Shown: one piece after another, positions 1 to 8,800 of the stretch
Numbering within the stretch: the stretch's first letter is position 1
Layout: each line of letters begins with the position of its first letter
NCBI RefSeq assembly: GCF_003308995.1
Contig: NZ_QFFJ01000002.1
Span: 682,001 to 746,000 of the forward strand
Source: Chitinophaga flava
GTDB lineage: Bacteria; Bacteroidota; Bacteroidia; Chitinophagales; Chitinophagaceae
Direction: 5' to 3'
DNA length: 64,000 nucleotides
Notes under the pieces: model-generated
Told to the model about the DNA's origin: nothing
What the model saw: the letters and a program-made list of their open reading frames with translations, nothing else
The model's database searches: none
Translations under genes and position numbers: made by a program

Positions 1-1326
1 ATCACCATGCCTATCACCAAATGGAATATTCAGGTGACCCGCCAGGAAGATATTCCGGGCGCTATCGCCAAAGCTTTTTATATCGCCCGCAGCGGCCGCC
101 CAGGCCCTGTACTGGTGGATATCACTAAAAATGCACAGTTCGGCGAATTCGAATATGAATATATACCGTGTACGGCTATACGTAGTTATCAACCGGTACC
201 GCAACTGAATCTGGATGCTGTAACAGCTGCTGCTGCACTGATCAACGAAGCGAAAAAACCTTTCCTGCTCGTAGGCCATGGCGTACTGTTGTCAGGCGCT
301 GAAAAAGCCCTGATAGCACTGGCAGAAAAAGCACAGATACCGATGGCTTCTACATTGCTGGGTCTCTCTGCTGTTCCGGTAGACCACCCGCTGTATGTAG
401 GTATGCTGGGCATGCACGGCAACTACGGCCCCAATGTGCTCACTGGCGAATGTGATGCCCTCATCGCCGTCGGCATGCGCTTCGATGACCGTGTAACCGG
501 CGACGTGGAAACCTATGCCAACAAAGCAAAAGTTATTCACATCGAAATAGACGCTGCCGAGATCAACAAAATCATCAAGGCTGATGTGGCCGTGTATGCA
601 GATGCTAAAACAGCCCTGGAAGCGCTGCTGGAAGAAGTAAACCCTGCCAGCCATGAACAATGGATCGCAGAATTCCAGGCTGCACATCAGAAAGAATACG
701 ATAAAGTACAACACCGCGAACTGTATCCGGAAGCAGGTGAACTGAAAATGGCGGAGGTAATACGGCTCATCTCCGAAAAAACAAAAGGAGAAGCAGTCTT
801 GGTTACAGACGTTGGTCAGCATCAGATGGTAGCTTCCCGTTACTATCGTTTCAAAAACCCGAACACCAACATCACCTCCGGTGGTATGGGTACGATGGGC
901 TTCTCCCTGCCGGCGGCCATGGGCGCTAAAATGGGTACACCCGAAAAAGAAGTGGTAGCCATTATCGGTGATGGTTGTTTCCAGATGACCTTACAGGAAC
1001 TGGGTACTATCTATCAGTCCAAAATAGGTGTGAAAATCGTGATCCTGAACAACAACTTCCTTGGCATGGTTCGCCAGTGGCAGCAACTGTTCTTCGACAA
1101 ACGTTATTCCTCTACCGAAATGGTCAACCCGGATTTCGTTCAGATCGCCAAAGGATTTTATATTCCTGGCAAAAAAATTACCGCGCGCGAAGATATTTCA
1201 GCAGCTATCGATGAAATGCTGGCCCACGACGGCGCTTACCTGCTGGAAGTTGTGGTGGAAAAAGAAGACAACGTATTCCCTATGGTACCGGCTGGTGCCC
1301 CTGTTGCCAATATCCGACTGGAGTAG
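1..1326 (+). CDS. ilvB: Acetolactate synthase large subunit, 3' part
   Basis: Thiamine-diphosphate enzyme that condenses two pyruvates, or pyruvate with 2-oxobutyrate, in the first common step of Val/Leu/Ile synthesis. The reading frame is open from the first base of the window, so about 440 C-terminal residues are present and the start lies upstream. Visible are the central domain (GHGVLLSGAEKAL onward) and the C-terminal ThDP/Mg2+ site GDGCFQMTLQELGT with LNNNFLGMVRQWQ. It is followed by ilvN, ilvC and ilvA in the same direction, so it is probably in an ilv operon. The missing N-terminus is a window-edge effect, not a truncation. Confidence 0.95.
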   Translation: MTMPITKWNIQVTRQEDIPGAIAKAFYIARSGRPGPVLVDITKNAQFGEFEYEYIPCTAIRSYQPVPQLNLDAVTAAAALINEAKKPFLLVGHGVLLSGAEKALIALAEKAQIPMASTLLGLSAVPVDHPLYVGMLGMHGNYGPNVLTGECDALIAVGMRFDDRVTGDVETYANKAKVIHIEIDAAEINKIIKADVAVYADAKTALEALLEEVNPASHEQWIAEFQAAHQKEYDKVQHRELYPEAGELKMAEVIRLISEKTKGEAVLVTDVGQHQMVASRYYRFKNPNTNITSGGMGTMGFSLPAAMGAKMGTPEKEVVAIIGDGCFQMTLQELGTIYQSKIGVKIVILNNNFLGMVRQWQQLFFDKRYSSTEMVNPDFVQIAKGFYIPGKKITAREDISAAIDEMLAHDGAYLLEVVVEKEDNVFPMVPAGAPVANIRLE

Positions 1327-1434
1327 TACCATCAGATTATAACAGACAAGCAATTAATTTTTTTATAAGACATGCCTCTCCCTTTTGGCCCGCTGCAAGC
1401 AGGATTCGAGGGAGGGGACGCCCAAGCTGTTTTT

Positions 1435-1965
1435 ATGCAAAAAGAATATACAGTTACGGTTTATACGGAAGACCGTATAGGTATTACCAACCGTATCACC
1501 ATAATCTTTACCCGCAGAGGGATCAATATCACCAGTCTTACCACTGCTGAAACCGAGATCCCTGGCGTGTATAAGTTCATTATAACGGTGATGTCTACAC
1601 GTGAAAAACTGGATAAGGTGGTTGGTCAGATTGAAAGACTGATTGAAATTCACCGTGCCTTTGTACACGAGGAAGAGGAAGTGGTGTACCAGGAACTGGC
1701 ATTGTATAAAATTTCTACACGGTCACTGGATACCGGTGATATCGAAAGACTGATCCGTGAAAATCAGGCACGTATCCTGACTATCACGGCAGACTATTTC
1801 GTGATCGAGAAAACCGGCCACCAGCAGGAGCTGACAGACTTCATCAAAAAGCTGGAACCCTATGGTCTGATCGAATATTCCAAAAGCGGAAGAGTAGCGA
1901 TCGTCAAATGGAGCCGCCGCTTCCACGAACATCTGAAAGAACTGCAGGCAGTACCGGAATCATAA
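1435..1965 (+). CDS. ilvN: Acetolactate synthase regulatory (small) subunit
   Basis: Regulatory partner of IlvB that gives valine feedback control. The N-terminal ACT domain is visible as YTVTVYTEDRIGITNRIT followed by FTRRGINITSL, and the C-terminal half is the usual small-subunit domain. I place the start at 1435 (MQKEYTVTVY, 176 residues) because this matches where ACT-type small subunits begin. An in-frame ATG at 1372 would add 21 residues (MPLPFGPLQAGFEGG...) that do not resemble the family. It lies about 110 bp after ilvB and 95 bp before ilvC. Confidence 0.9.
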   Translation: MQKEYTVTVYTEDRIGITNRITIIFTRRGINITSLTTAETEIPGVYKFIITVMSTREKLDKVVGQIERLIEIHRAFVHEEEEVVYQELALYKISTRSLDTGDIERLIRENQARILTITADYFVIEKTGHQQELTDFIKKLEPYGLIEYSKSGRVAIVKWSRRFHEHLKELQAVPES

Positions 1966-2015
1966 CCAGCTGCTGCAAACATTAATAAGCCTTTATTCAT
2001 TTACTTAAAATTTAC

Positions 2016-2050
2016 AGCTAATAGCTAATGGCTAGTAGCTAAAAGCTAAA
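2016..2050 (+). repeat. Five tandem 7-bp repeats before ilvC
   Basis: Five consecutive 7-mers (AGCTAAT, AGCTAAT, GGCTAGT, AGCTAAA, AGCTAAA) fill the space just upstream of the ilvC start at 2061. GCTA recurs at 2017, 2024, 2031, 2038 and 2045, an exact 7-bp period. No function can be read from the sequence. The array would lie in the 5' untranslated stretch or ribosome-loading region of ilvC. Confidence 0.8.
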
Positions 2051-2060
2051 AACACAAAAC

Positions 2061-3104
2061 ATGGCAACCATCAATTTTGGAGGTGTACTCGAAGAAGTAG
2101 TAACCAGGGAAGAATTTCCAATGGAAAAAGCAAGGGAAGTCCTGAAAAACGAAGTGATCGCAGTTATCGGCTATGGTGTACAAGGCCCCGGCCAGGCACT
2201 GAACCTGAAAGATAACGGCTTCAATGTTATCGTTGGTCAGCGTAAAAATTCCAAAACCTGGGATAAAGCGGTAGCTGATGGCTGGGTTCCGGGCGAAACT
2301 TTATTCGATATCGAAGAAGCTGCTGCTAAAGGTACTATCATTCAGTTCCTGTTGTCTGATGCAGGTCAGATCACCCTGTGGCCTACACTGAAACAACACC
2401 TGGCTCCTGGTAAAGCGCTGTACTTCTCCCATGGATTTGGTATTACCTATAAAGAGCAGACTGGTATTATTCCTCCTGCTGATGTAGACGTAATCCTGGT
2501 GGCTCCCAAAGGTTCCGGTACTTCTCTGCGCCGCCTGTTCCTGGCTGGTCAGGGTCTGAACTCCAGCTTCGCTATCTTCCAGGATGCTACCGGCCGTGCT
2601 AAAGAACGCGCAGTAGCACTGGGTATCGGCGTAGGCTCCGGTTACCTGTTCGAAACAGATTTCAAAAAAGAAGTATTCTCCGACCTCACCGGCGAACGTG
2701 GTTCACTGATGGGCTGTATCCAGGGTATCTTCGCTGCTCAATACGAAACACTGCGCAGAAATGGTCACTCCCCTTCTGAAGCATTCAACGAAACAGTAGA
2801 AGAGCTGACTCAGTCTCTGATGCCACTCGTTGCTGAAAACGGTATGGACTGGATGTACGCTAACTGCTCCACTACTGCACAACGTGGTGCACTCGACTGG
2901 TGGAAGAAATTTAAAGATGCTACCCAGCCTGTATTTGACGAGCTGTATGCCAGCGTTGCCGCTGGTAAAGAAGCTGCCCGTTCTATCGCTTCCAACAGTA
3001 CTCCTGACTATCGCGAGAAACTGAACGAAGAACTGAAAGAACTGCGCGAAAGCGAAATGTGGCAGGCTGGTGCAGCTGTTCGCAAGCTCAGACCTAATGC
3101 ATAA
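2061..3104 (+). CDS. ilvC: Ketol-acid reductoisomerase
   Basis: NADPH- and Mg2+-dependent isomerisation and reduction of acetolactate or acetohydroxybutyrate, the second step of branched-chain amino acid synthesis. The Rossmann motif GYGVQGPGQALNL sits near residues 37-49 and the cofactor loop VGQRKNSKTW follows. The C-terminal domain carries the acidic metal ligands (DLTGERGSLMG and the EAFNETVEELTQSL region). Its 347 residues fit the short (class I) enzymes. It lies between ilvN and ilvA in the same direction. Confidence 0.95.
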   Translation: MATINFGGVLEEVVTREEFPMEKAREVLKNEVIAVIGYGVQGPGQALNLKDNGFNVIVGQRKNSKTWDKAVADGWVPGETLFDIEEAAAKGTIIQFLLSDAGQITLWPTLKQHLAPGKALYFSHGFGITYKEQTGIIPPADVDVILVAPKGSGTSLRRLFLAGQGLNSSFAIFQDATGRAKERAVALGIGVGSGYLFETDFKKEVFSDLTGERGSLMGCIQGIFAAQYETLRRNGHSPSEAFNETVEELTQSLMPLVAENGMDWMYANCSTTAQRGALDWWKKFKDATQPVFDELYASVAAGKEAARSIASNSTPDYREKLNEELKELRESEMWQAGAAVRKLRPNA

Positions 3105-3112
3105 TATTTTAT

Positions 3113-3157
3113 GATTTGGTTATTTGATTATTGAACAAATAATCAAATAACCAAATC
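3113..3157 (+). repeat. Perfect 20-bp stem hairpin between ilvC and ilvA
   Basis: The left arm 3113-3132 (GATTTGGTTATTTGATTATT) is exactly complementary to the right arm 3138-3157, with a 5-nt loop (GAACA). The right arm is followed by CTCC rather than a run of T, so it is not a standard intrinsic terminator. It starts 9 bases after the ilvC stop and ends 17 bases before the ilvA ATG. It could stabilise the ilvC 3' end, process the mRNA, or be a mobile palindrome. Confidence 0.85.
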
Positions 3158-3173
3158 TCCCAAATGAATTAAT

Positions 3174-4433
3174 ATGTCCTCTAATCTAATAGCTGGTGTT
3201 AACCCGCTCAATATCCTCGATGCATCGGTGAAATTGAAGCCTGTGGTTAATCGCACTCCGTTGACTTATAGCGCTACGCTTTCCCGCCGCTATAACTGTG
3301 ATGTATATCTGAAAAGAGAGGATATGCAGATTGTACGCTCTTATAAACTGCGCGGAGCCTACAACCTGATCAGCAGTCTGCCTGCCGATCTGCTGGCAAA
3401 AGGCGTAACCTGCGCCAGCGCCGGAAATCACGCACAGGGCTTTGCCTATGCCTGCAAAGCCTTAAATATCAAAGGCGTGGTTTTTATGCCCATCATCACA
3501 CCAAAACAAAAAGTAAATCAGGTGAATATGTTCGGCGGTGACAATATCGAAATACGCCTCATCGGCGATACCTTCGATGATTGTTCTGCTGAAGCCCAGG
3601 CTTTCACTGCAGCCAGCGGCATGACTTTCATCCCTCCCTTCGACAACGCTAAAATCATCGAAGGCCAGGGGACCGTAGCCGTAGAAATTCTGGAAGATCA
3701 AACCAATATCGACTATCTCTTTGTACCCGTAGGCGGTGGCGGACTGGCCGCAGGCGTAGGCACCTACTTCAGGACCTATAGCCCCAAAACCCGCATCATC
3801 GGCGTAGAGCCCGAAGGGGCTGCTTCCATGCAACGTGCCCTCGAAAATGGCGGCCCTGTTACCCTCGAAGAAATTGAACGTTTCGTTGATGGCGCAGCTG
3901 TAAAAAGAGTAGGTGCCCTCAACTACGAGATCTGCCGGGAAGTGCTGGACCAGATGCACCCCGTGCCGGAAGGCATGGTATGCTCTACCATCCTGAAATT
4001 ATACAATGAAGACGCCATCGTGGTAGAACCCGCCGGCGCCCTCTCTATCACTGCCCTCCAGGATTTTGCAGCAGAAATCAAAGGAAAGAAAGTAGTCTGC
4101 ATCATCAGCGGCAGCAACAACGATATCGACCGTATGCAGGAAATAAAAGAACGTTCCCTGCTCTACGAAGGACTCAAGCATTACTTTATTGTACGTTTTG
4201 CACAACGTCCCGGCGCACTCAGAGAATTCCTCAACCATATTCTCGGGCCCAACGATGATATCACCCGCTTCGAATTTATTCAGAAACATAATAAGGAAAC
4301 AGGCCCTGCACTCGTAGGTATAGAACTGAAGTGCAGAGAGGATTATGATACTCTCATCGCCAATTTCCGGAAATATAATTTTCAGTTCACCGAACTGAAT
4401 AAAGACGATAACCTGTTTGGTTATCTGGTTTAA
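3174..4433 (+). CDS. ilvA: Threonine ammonia-lyase (biosynthetic)
   Basis: PLP enzyme that deaminates threonine to 2-oxobutyrate, the entry step to isoleucine. The PLP-lysine motif RSYKLRGAYN is at about residue 58 and the phosphate-binding glycine loop VPVGGGGLAAGVG is visible. A C-terminal ACT-like regulatory region (HYFIVRFAQRPGALREFL onward) fits isoleucine feedback. The length of 419 suits the single-ACT form. It is the last gene of the visible ilvBNCA run and is followed by a terminator. Confidence 0.93.
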   Translation: MSSNLIAGVNPLNILDASVKLKPVVNRTPLTYSATLSRRYNCDVYLKREDMQIVRSYKLRGAYNLISSLPADLLAKGVTCASAGNHAQGFAYACKALNIKGVVFMPIITPKQKVNQVNMFGGDNIEIRLIGDTFDDCSAEAQAFTAASGMTFIPPFDNAKIIEGQGTVAVEILEDQTNIDYLFVPVGGGGLAAGVGTYFRTYSPKTRIIGVEPEGAASMQRALENGGPVTLEEIERFVDGAAVKRVGALNYEICREVLDQMHPVPEGMVCSTILKLYNEDAIVVEPAGALSITALQDFAAEIKGKKVVCIISGSNNDIDRMQEIKERSLLYEGLKHYFIVRFAQRPGALREFLNHILGPNDDITRFEFIQKHNKETGPALVGIELKCREDYDTLIANFRKYNFQFTELNKDDNLFGYLV

Positions 4434-4465
4434 CGTTTGACAAATAGTTGTTTTAAGAGTAATAC

Positions 4466-4500
4466 AAGCCTGATCATTTTTATGAGCGGGCTTTTTTATT
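4466..4500 (+). terminator. Intrinsic terminator after ilvA
   Basis: An imperfect stem of AAGCCTGATCA (4466-4476) with TGAGCGGGCTT (4483-4493) is followed by TTTTATT, 33 bases after the ilvA stop. It also overlaps the 3' end of the broken minus-strand gene at 4496-4882. Confidence 0.7.
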
Positions 4501-4882
4501 GGTTAACCACCGCGTGCAATGTGGCCAGATATTCCTCCTTTAAATAGGGATGCAACTCTTCATCCTCCAATCGGAACTGATTTTTTTGATGATAGCCTGT
4601 TTTATCTCCAGTGGTACCATGTCAGATCGCTCCTGCTGCCGTTTTACAGTGTCATAAAAAACAACAAAAGATTTTTTCTTTGGTGCGATGTCCGGAACAG
4701 ACAGCAGATACTCCCATTTTTTGCTCCACGACTGATACTGTGGGAAAACAGGCATATGCAGGGCAGCATAAAAGTCCGCTTTTTTATTACCAGTAGCAGT
4801 TACCAGAAAATCTCTGGCTTAATTGCTTTCTCTGTTTAAGCTGCTCTTGAATATTTTCAATCTGCTTGTTGTCAGTTTTCAT
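4496..4882 (-). pseudogene. Frameshifted small gene downstream of the RHS module
   Basis: No intact frame spans this stretch, but three protein-like segments join into one product of about 128 residues if two compensating one-base shifts are corrected. Segment 1 starts at ATG 4882 (MKTDNKQIENIQEQLKQRKQL). One extra base near 4816-4817 (a CC) moves to segment 2 (SRDFLVTATGNKKADFYAAL and on to KRQQERSDMVPLEIKQAIIK). One base missing from the A/T run at 4581-4587 (8 instead of 7 would restore the frame) leads to segment 3 (FRLEDEELHPYLKEEYLATL, ending HAVVNQ). The start lies 25 bp after the upstream minus-strand gene, so it was probably in the same operon. I do not recognise the family. Sequencing error in the homopolymer is possible. 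Confidence 0.65.
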
Positions 4883-4907
4883 GTTTTTATTTACCGCAAT
4901 GGGTGAG

Positions 4908-5840
4908 CTAGTAAAAAAACTCGCCACTATCGCCATATTCCTGGCGTATGAAATGTTCTATATCTGTATAAGTATATTGTTTCTGTGTTTTCGCTGTCTG
5001 CATGATCAGTTGATATTTAACATCAAAACGCTGGTCATAACCGGTAGGAATCTGTGGTTCAACGGCCATAGGGGTGTCAAAAAGCGGGTGGCTGATAACC
5101 GGTACATCCAAGCCTAGTTTTCGGCGCACCTTAAACAGATTGATAAACTCCATCGGAATTAATCCGGGGCCCAGAAACTCCTCGTATTCCCATTTTTCTC
5201 CACGCTGTATACCTACGCTGTTCAGATGATGATCACACAATTCATTCCAGTAGGAGGTTGGAAGGTTGCTATAGTCATCCCAATGATCAATCAGGTTTTG
5301 ATAGATGCCATACCCTTTCCCGAAGGCAAGCACTCTTTCTTTAACAGGGTTGTGTCCCAGCCATTTTTCCACCAGGAAATGCAGCAGTTGGGTACTGGGA
5401 TAAACCTTTTGTGTTTTATGTTCCTTGCTGGTTTTGTACTCATCCATGTTGAGATAGTCCACAGATTTTCCGATCAATATTTCCAGCAGGTTGTTTCTTT
5501 CCGTGTATAGCGCATATTGAAACTCATCGCGGATATGATCAATATATTCGTCAGCCATTTGGGACATAGTAAAGAAAAGGGCGGTCCGCTCCATGTACTT
5601 CCAGCAAATGGGATTACCCTGAAAGAGCAGCTTTTTTGCAGCAATATGATGGGAGTCATTTGACATGACATTGGTTAGTACACTAATAAACAGGCGGAAG
5701 TCGTACTTATTTTTTTTAAAGTTTTTGAAGGAAAATATATAACCTTCCATAAAGTCCCTGTTGGCTTGGTCAAGGTCAAAAGGCTGATTATATCCGTAAT
5801 GGTCAATAATTTTCTGAATCACTTTGTTGTATACATGCAT
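4908..5840 (-). CDS. Candidate immunity protein of the RHS toxin
   Basis: A 310-residue, mostly helical, soluble protein with no signal peptide. I do not recognise the family from motifs. Features include aromatic and His-rich stretches such as NLIDHWDDYSNLPTSYWNEL and LGPGLIPMEFINLFKVRRKL. Its start lies 8 bp after the stop of the RHS-toxin gene on the same strand, so the two are almost certainly co-transcribed. A gene directly after an RHS toxin C-terminus is usually its cognate immunity gene, and that is my inference here. The PD-(D/E)XK toxin followed by a helical protein of about 300 residues recalls PoNe/PoNi pairs, but I could not confirm that domain. Confidence 0.6.
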   Translation of the reverse strand: MHVYNKVIQKIIDHYGYNQPFDLDQANRDFMEGYIFSFKNFKKNKYDFRLFISVLTNVMSNDSHHIAAKKLLFQGNPICWKYMERTALFFTMSQMADEYIDHIRDEFQYALYTERNNLLEILIGKSVDYLNMDEYKTSKEHKTQKVYPSTQLLHFLVEKWLGHNPVKERVLAFGKGYGIYQNLIDHWDDYSNLPTSYWNELCDHHLNSVGIQRGEKWEYEEFLGPGLIPMEFINLFKVRRKLGLDVPVISHPLFDTPMAVEPQIPTGYDQRFDVKYQLIMQTAKTQKQYTYTDIEHFIRQEYGDSGEFFY

Positions 5841-5848
5841 TATAGGAA

Positions 5849-8800
5849 CTATTTACATTTTATTCTGATGGAACGCTGGTCTACATTAATTTGTACCAAT
5901 TTGTTTTCAAGTGTGCCTGCCAGTCTTGCTTGAGCGATTGCCATCATCAAGCGGTTCTGATAGGCTGGCATGCCTCCCCAGTGGCCATTGCTGTTCCTGG
6001 TTATTTTGCGGATATTGTTGTTGGTCCAGGTGGACATATTGCTTTTGCTCCTCCAGTAGCTTTGACTGCTTTTTACCTCTATCACATTGATATTACCATT
6101 GGGCCCTTTGGTGACAAGATCAAAGCCATGTCCCGAAATGTTCTGGACTGACCCCAGGATGGTATGGCCCTGTTGGGCCAGGTATCTGGCCGCAACTTTT
6201 TCACCCCATGCACCCAGTACTCCATTGAGTCCGAATGGATCAATCCATAAGTTAGGGTCTCTAATATAAGCATAAAAATTAAGCTCTTCAGAAGCCAGCC
6301 CTATAGGGTCCTGGCTGATGTATATACCTGTTTCGGCATCATAATAGCGGAAACGGTTATATGCTAGCCCTGTTTCCGGGTCTTCATATTGTCCTGGATA
6401 CCGGAAGGGAATGAAATTCTTTTCTCCATGTACTAAATTTATTTTGCCGTAAATATCCAGATTAGCGGCCCATACTTTATTTCCTGCTTCATTATAGGCT
6501 TCGCAGGGAGTTCCCAGGTAATCTGTGATAATCGAATAGCGCTGATCACCGGTGATCCTGGCAGAGAGTCTGAAATTGCCATCCTCAAATACCCACGTGG
6601 TAAGGCTGTTCGGAGGTACCGGCTCTATATGGCTCCATCCCATTTCACCGTATTCATTGATCGTTATCTGCGGCCGTTCTGCTTCCGGATAGGTCCATTC
6701 ATGAAGTGGTACATCAGCATCCCATACAAACCGGGTAATATGGCCTCTCATTGTTTTTTCCGTCCTTCGGCCGAGCGCATCATAGCGGAAGGAGACGATG
6801 GAGTTGTCCGGACGGGTTACAGCTTTTAAAAGGCCGTTGGCATACCAGCTATATTCCCATGTGGCGGGAAAAGTGTCAGTGGTCACCATTTTACGGATAA
6901 GGTTACCTTCATCGTCATACACATAGCGGGCCTGGTCTGTTTCCGCAAGCCGGCCACCCTGGTTATACTTTCTATCCTGACGGGCAGGCGATTGGAAGAG
7001 GTTACCGGTACGATCGGGGTTACGGTGACTGGTTGGACCGTTTTCATACTGTGCCCAGGATAGCTGGTCCTGTATATTGTAACCAAACTTTGTTAATCCC
7101 CCGTTGAGGATATTCAGTATCTGTTTCAACCGGTTCTGGCTGTCCCACAGATACTGTTGGTTGCGGCTTATCTTACCATTAACGGATATTTTATGTTCGG
7201 ATGGCATTCCATTGCCACTACGATATTGCCAATAGCTACAGATATTACCCGGAAGATGACGTGTAGTTTCCAGCCCCAGCAAATTTCGCTGTATGCGCAT
7301 AGTCCAGTAGTCTTCCTGGTGGCTGGTACGAGCGGAGATACCAGTTAGGTCGCCGGTATGGCTCCAGTCAAAACATATGTCAGCACCCAGGCTACTGGTG
7401 ATGGATGTTCGCTGGCCTGCGGAATTGAAGTTACTGCTAACACGGTACCCATCCTGCCATTCCTCCATCACCCGTCCTAGTTTATCGCGTAGGAACTGAA
7501 CAGTAGCATGCTGGTTGATGGCTTCTGTCAGGTTCCCATTGCGGTCGTAACTAAATACCTCCCAGCTGCCATCGTATTGCTCTACGCGGATAATTTTTCC
7601 GTTATTATCATATTCCAGCCGCGTCCATTTGTTACCTGGCCGGAGTATCCGGATGATTTTTCCGGAACTGTCTCTTTCATAATACCTGACAAGACCATCA
7701 AAACCGCTATCGCTGGTGATGTTGCCATTGGCGTCCCGAATGATACGGTATGTTTCACCCCGTTCATTCACTACGCTGGTGAGCTCTTCTTCCCGATCGT
7801 AGAGGAAATGAATACTGCTACCGTCTTCTTCCCGTTGTTGTATATTTCCCATAGGAGTATAGGAAAAGCGTATCTGGCGATCTTTATCCTTTATAGAGAT
7901 TACATCTTCATAAGCGTTGTATTGCAGTTGAATGTGATTGCCTTCTGTTAGCCACACATCAGTAACTCTGCTCAACGGATCATAACGGAGCTGTTGTTGT
8001 TCTTTTATTGGATTAACTGTTTCCACGCACCTGCCCCAGATGTCATAAACCCAGGAGGTCATGCTTTCATCTGGCATACGGATACTGCTAAGATTAAAAT
8101 CTTCATCATAGCTCAGGACAGTAACTTGTTCTTCTTCTGTTTCGATTTTATGCAGCAGCTGCAGTTCGTCATACCGGTAGATACTGATGCGTCCATCGGC
8201 TTCTGTGATAGTATGTACCTGACCATTATTTTCGTAATACGTATAGGTACGTCCGTTCCCGGTACCATCTTCTTCCAGTACCGGTCTGCCGGCTTCATCA
8301 AACAGATTTGTACGTGTAGTCCCATCCGGCAATACCACACTGGTCTTGTTCCCCAACTCATCATACGTATACCCGGTAACGTTACCTTCCGGGTCTATCA
8401 CCCGGTACAACTCCATATCTTCCGTATATTCCAGGAAAGTGGAATTACCCAGTGCGTCTGTTATCTGCGATACCACAAAATCCGGTGTATAGTGGTAGGT
8501 GGTAGTACCTTTGGTATTGGTGATACGATTAAAACCCTCTGCCGGCTGATATTCCAGCCATCCTTCCAGTAGTCCGTCATCACCGGTGGTATGGATGCAT
8601 CTTCCTTTCTTATCATATTCCCAGTAGAAGGAATTACCATTGCGGTCTGTTTTCTTTACCATCAGATGGTCCTGGTACTGGATATAGGTGGTCTGACCAA
8701 GCGGGTCTATGAGTTCACAAAGGTCGCCGGCCTCATTATAAGCATACCGTACCAGTTCTCTTTTCTCTCCTTTGTGGTGAGCCGTAACACAGGTGATGCG

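Noticed and set aside
1372..1434. N-terminal extension of IlvN from the ATG at 1372
   Set aside because: The 21 extra residues do not resemble small-subunit N-termini, whereas MQKEYTVTVYTEDRIG at 1435 does.
4519..4839. Plus-strand frame of about 106 codons between ilvA and the RHS island
   Set aside because: It is antisense to the frameshifted minus-strand gene, whose three segments look far more like real protein.
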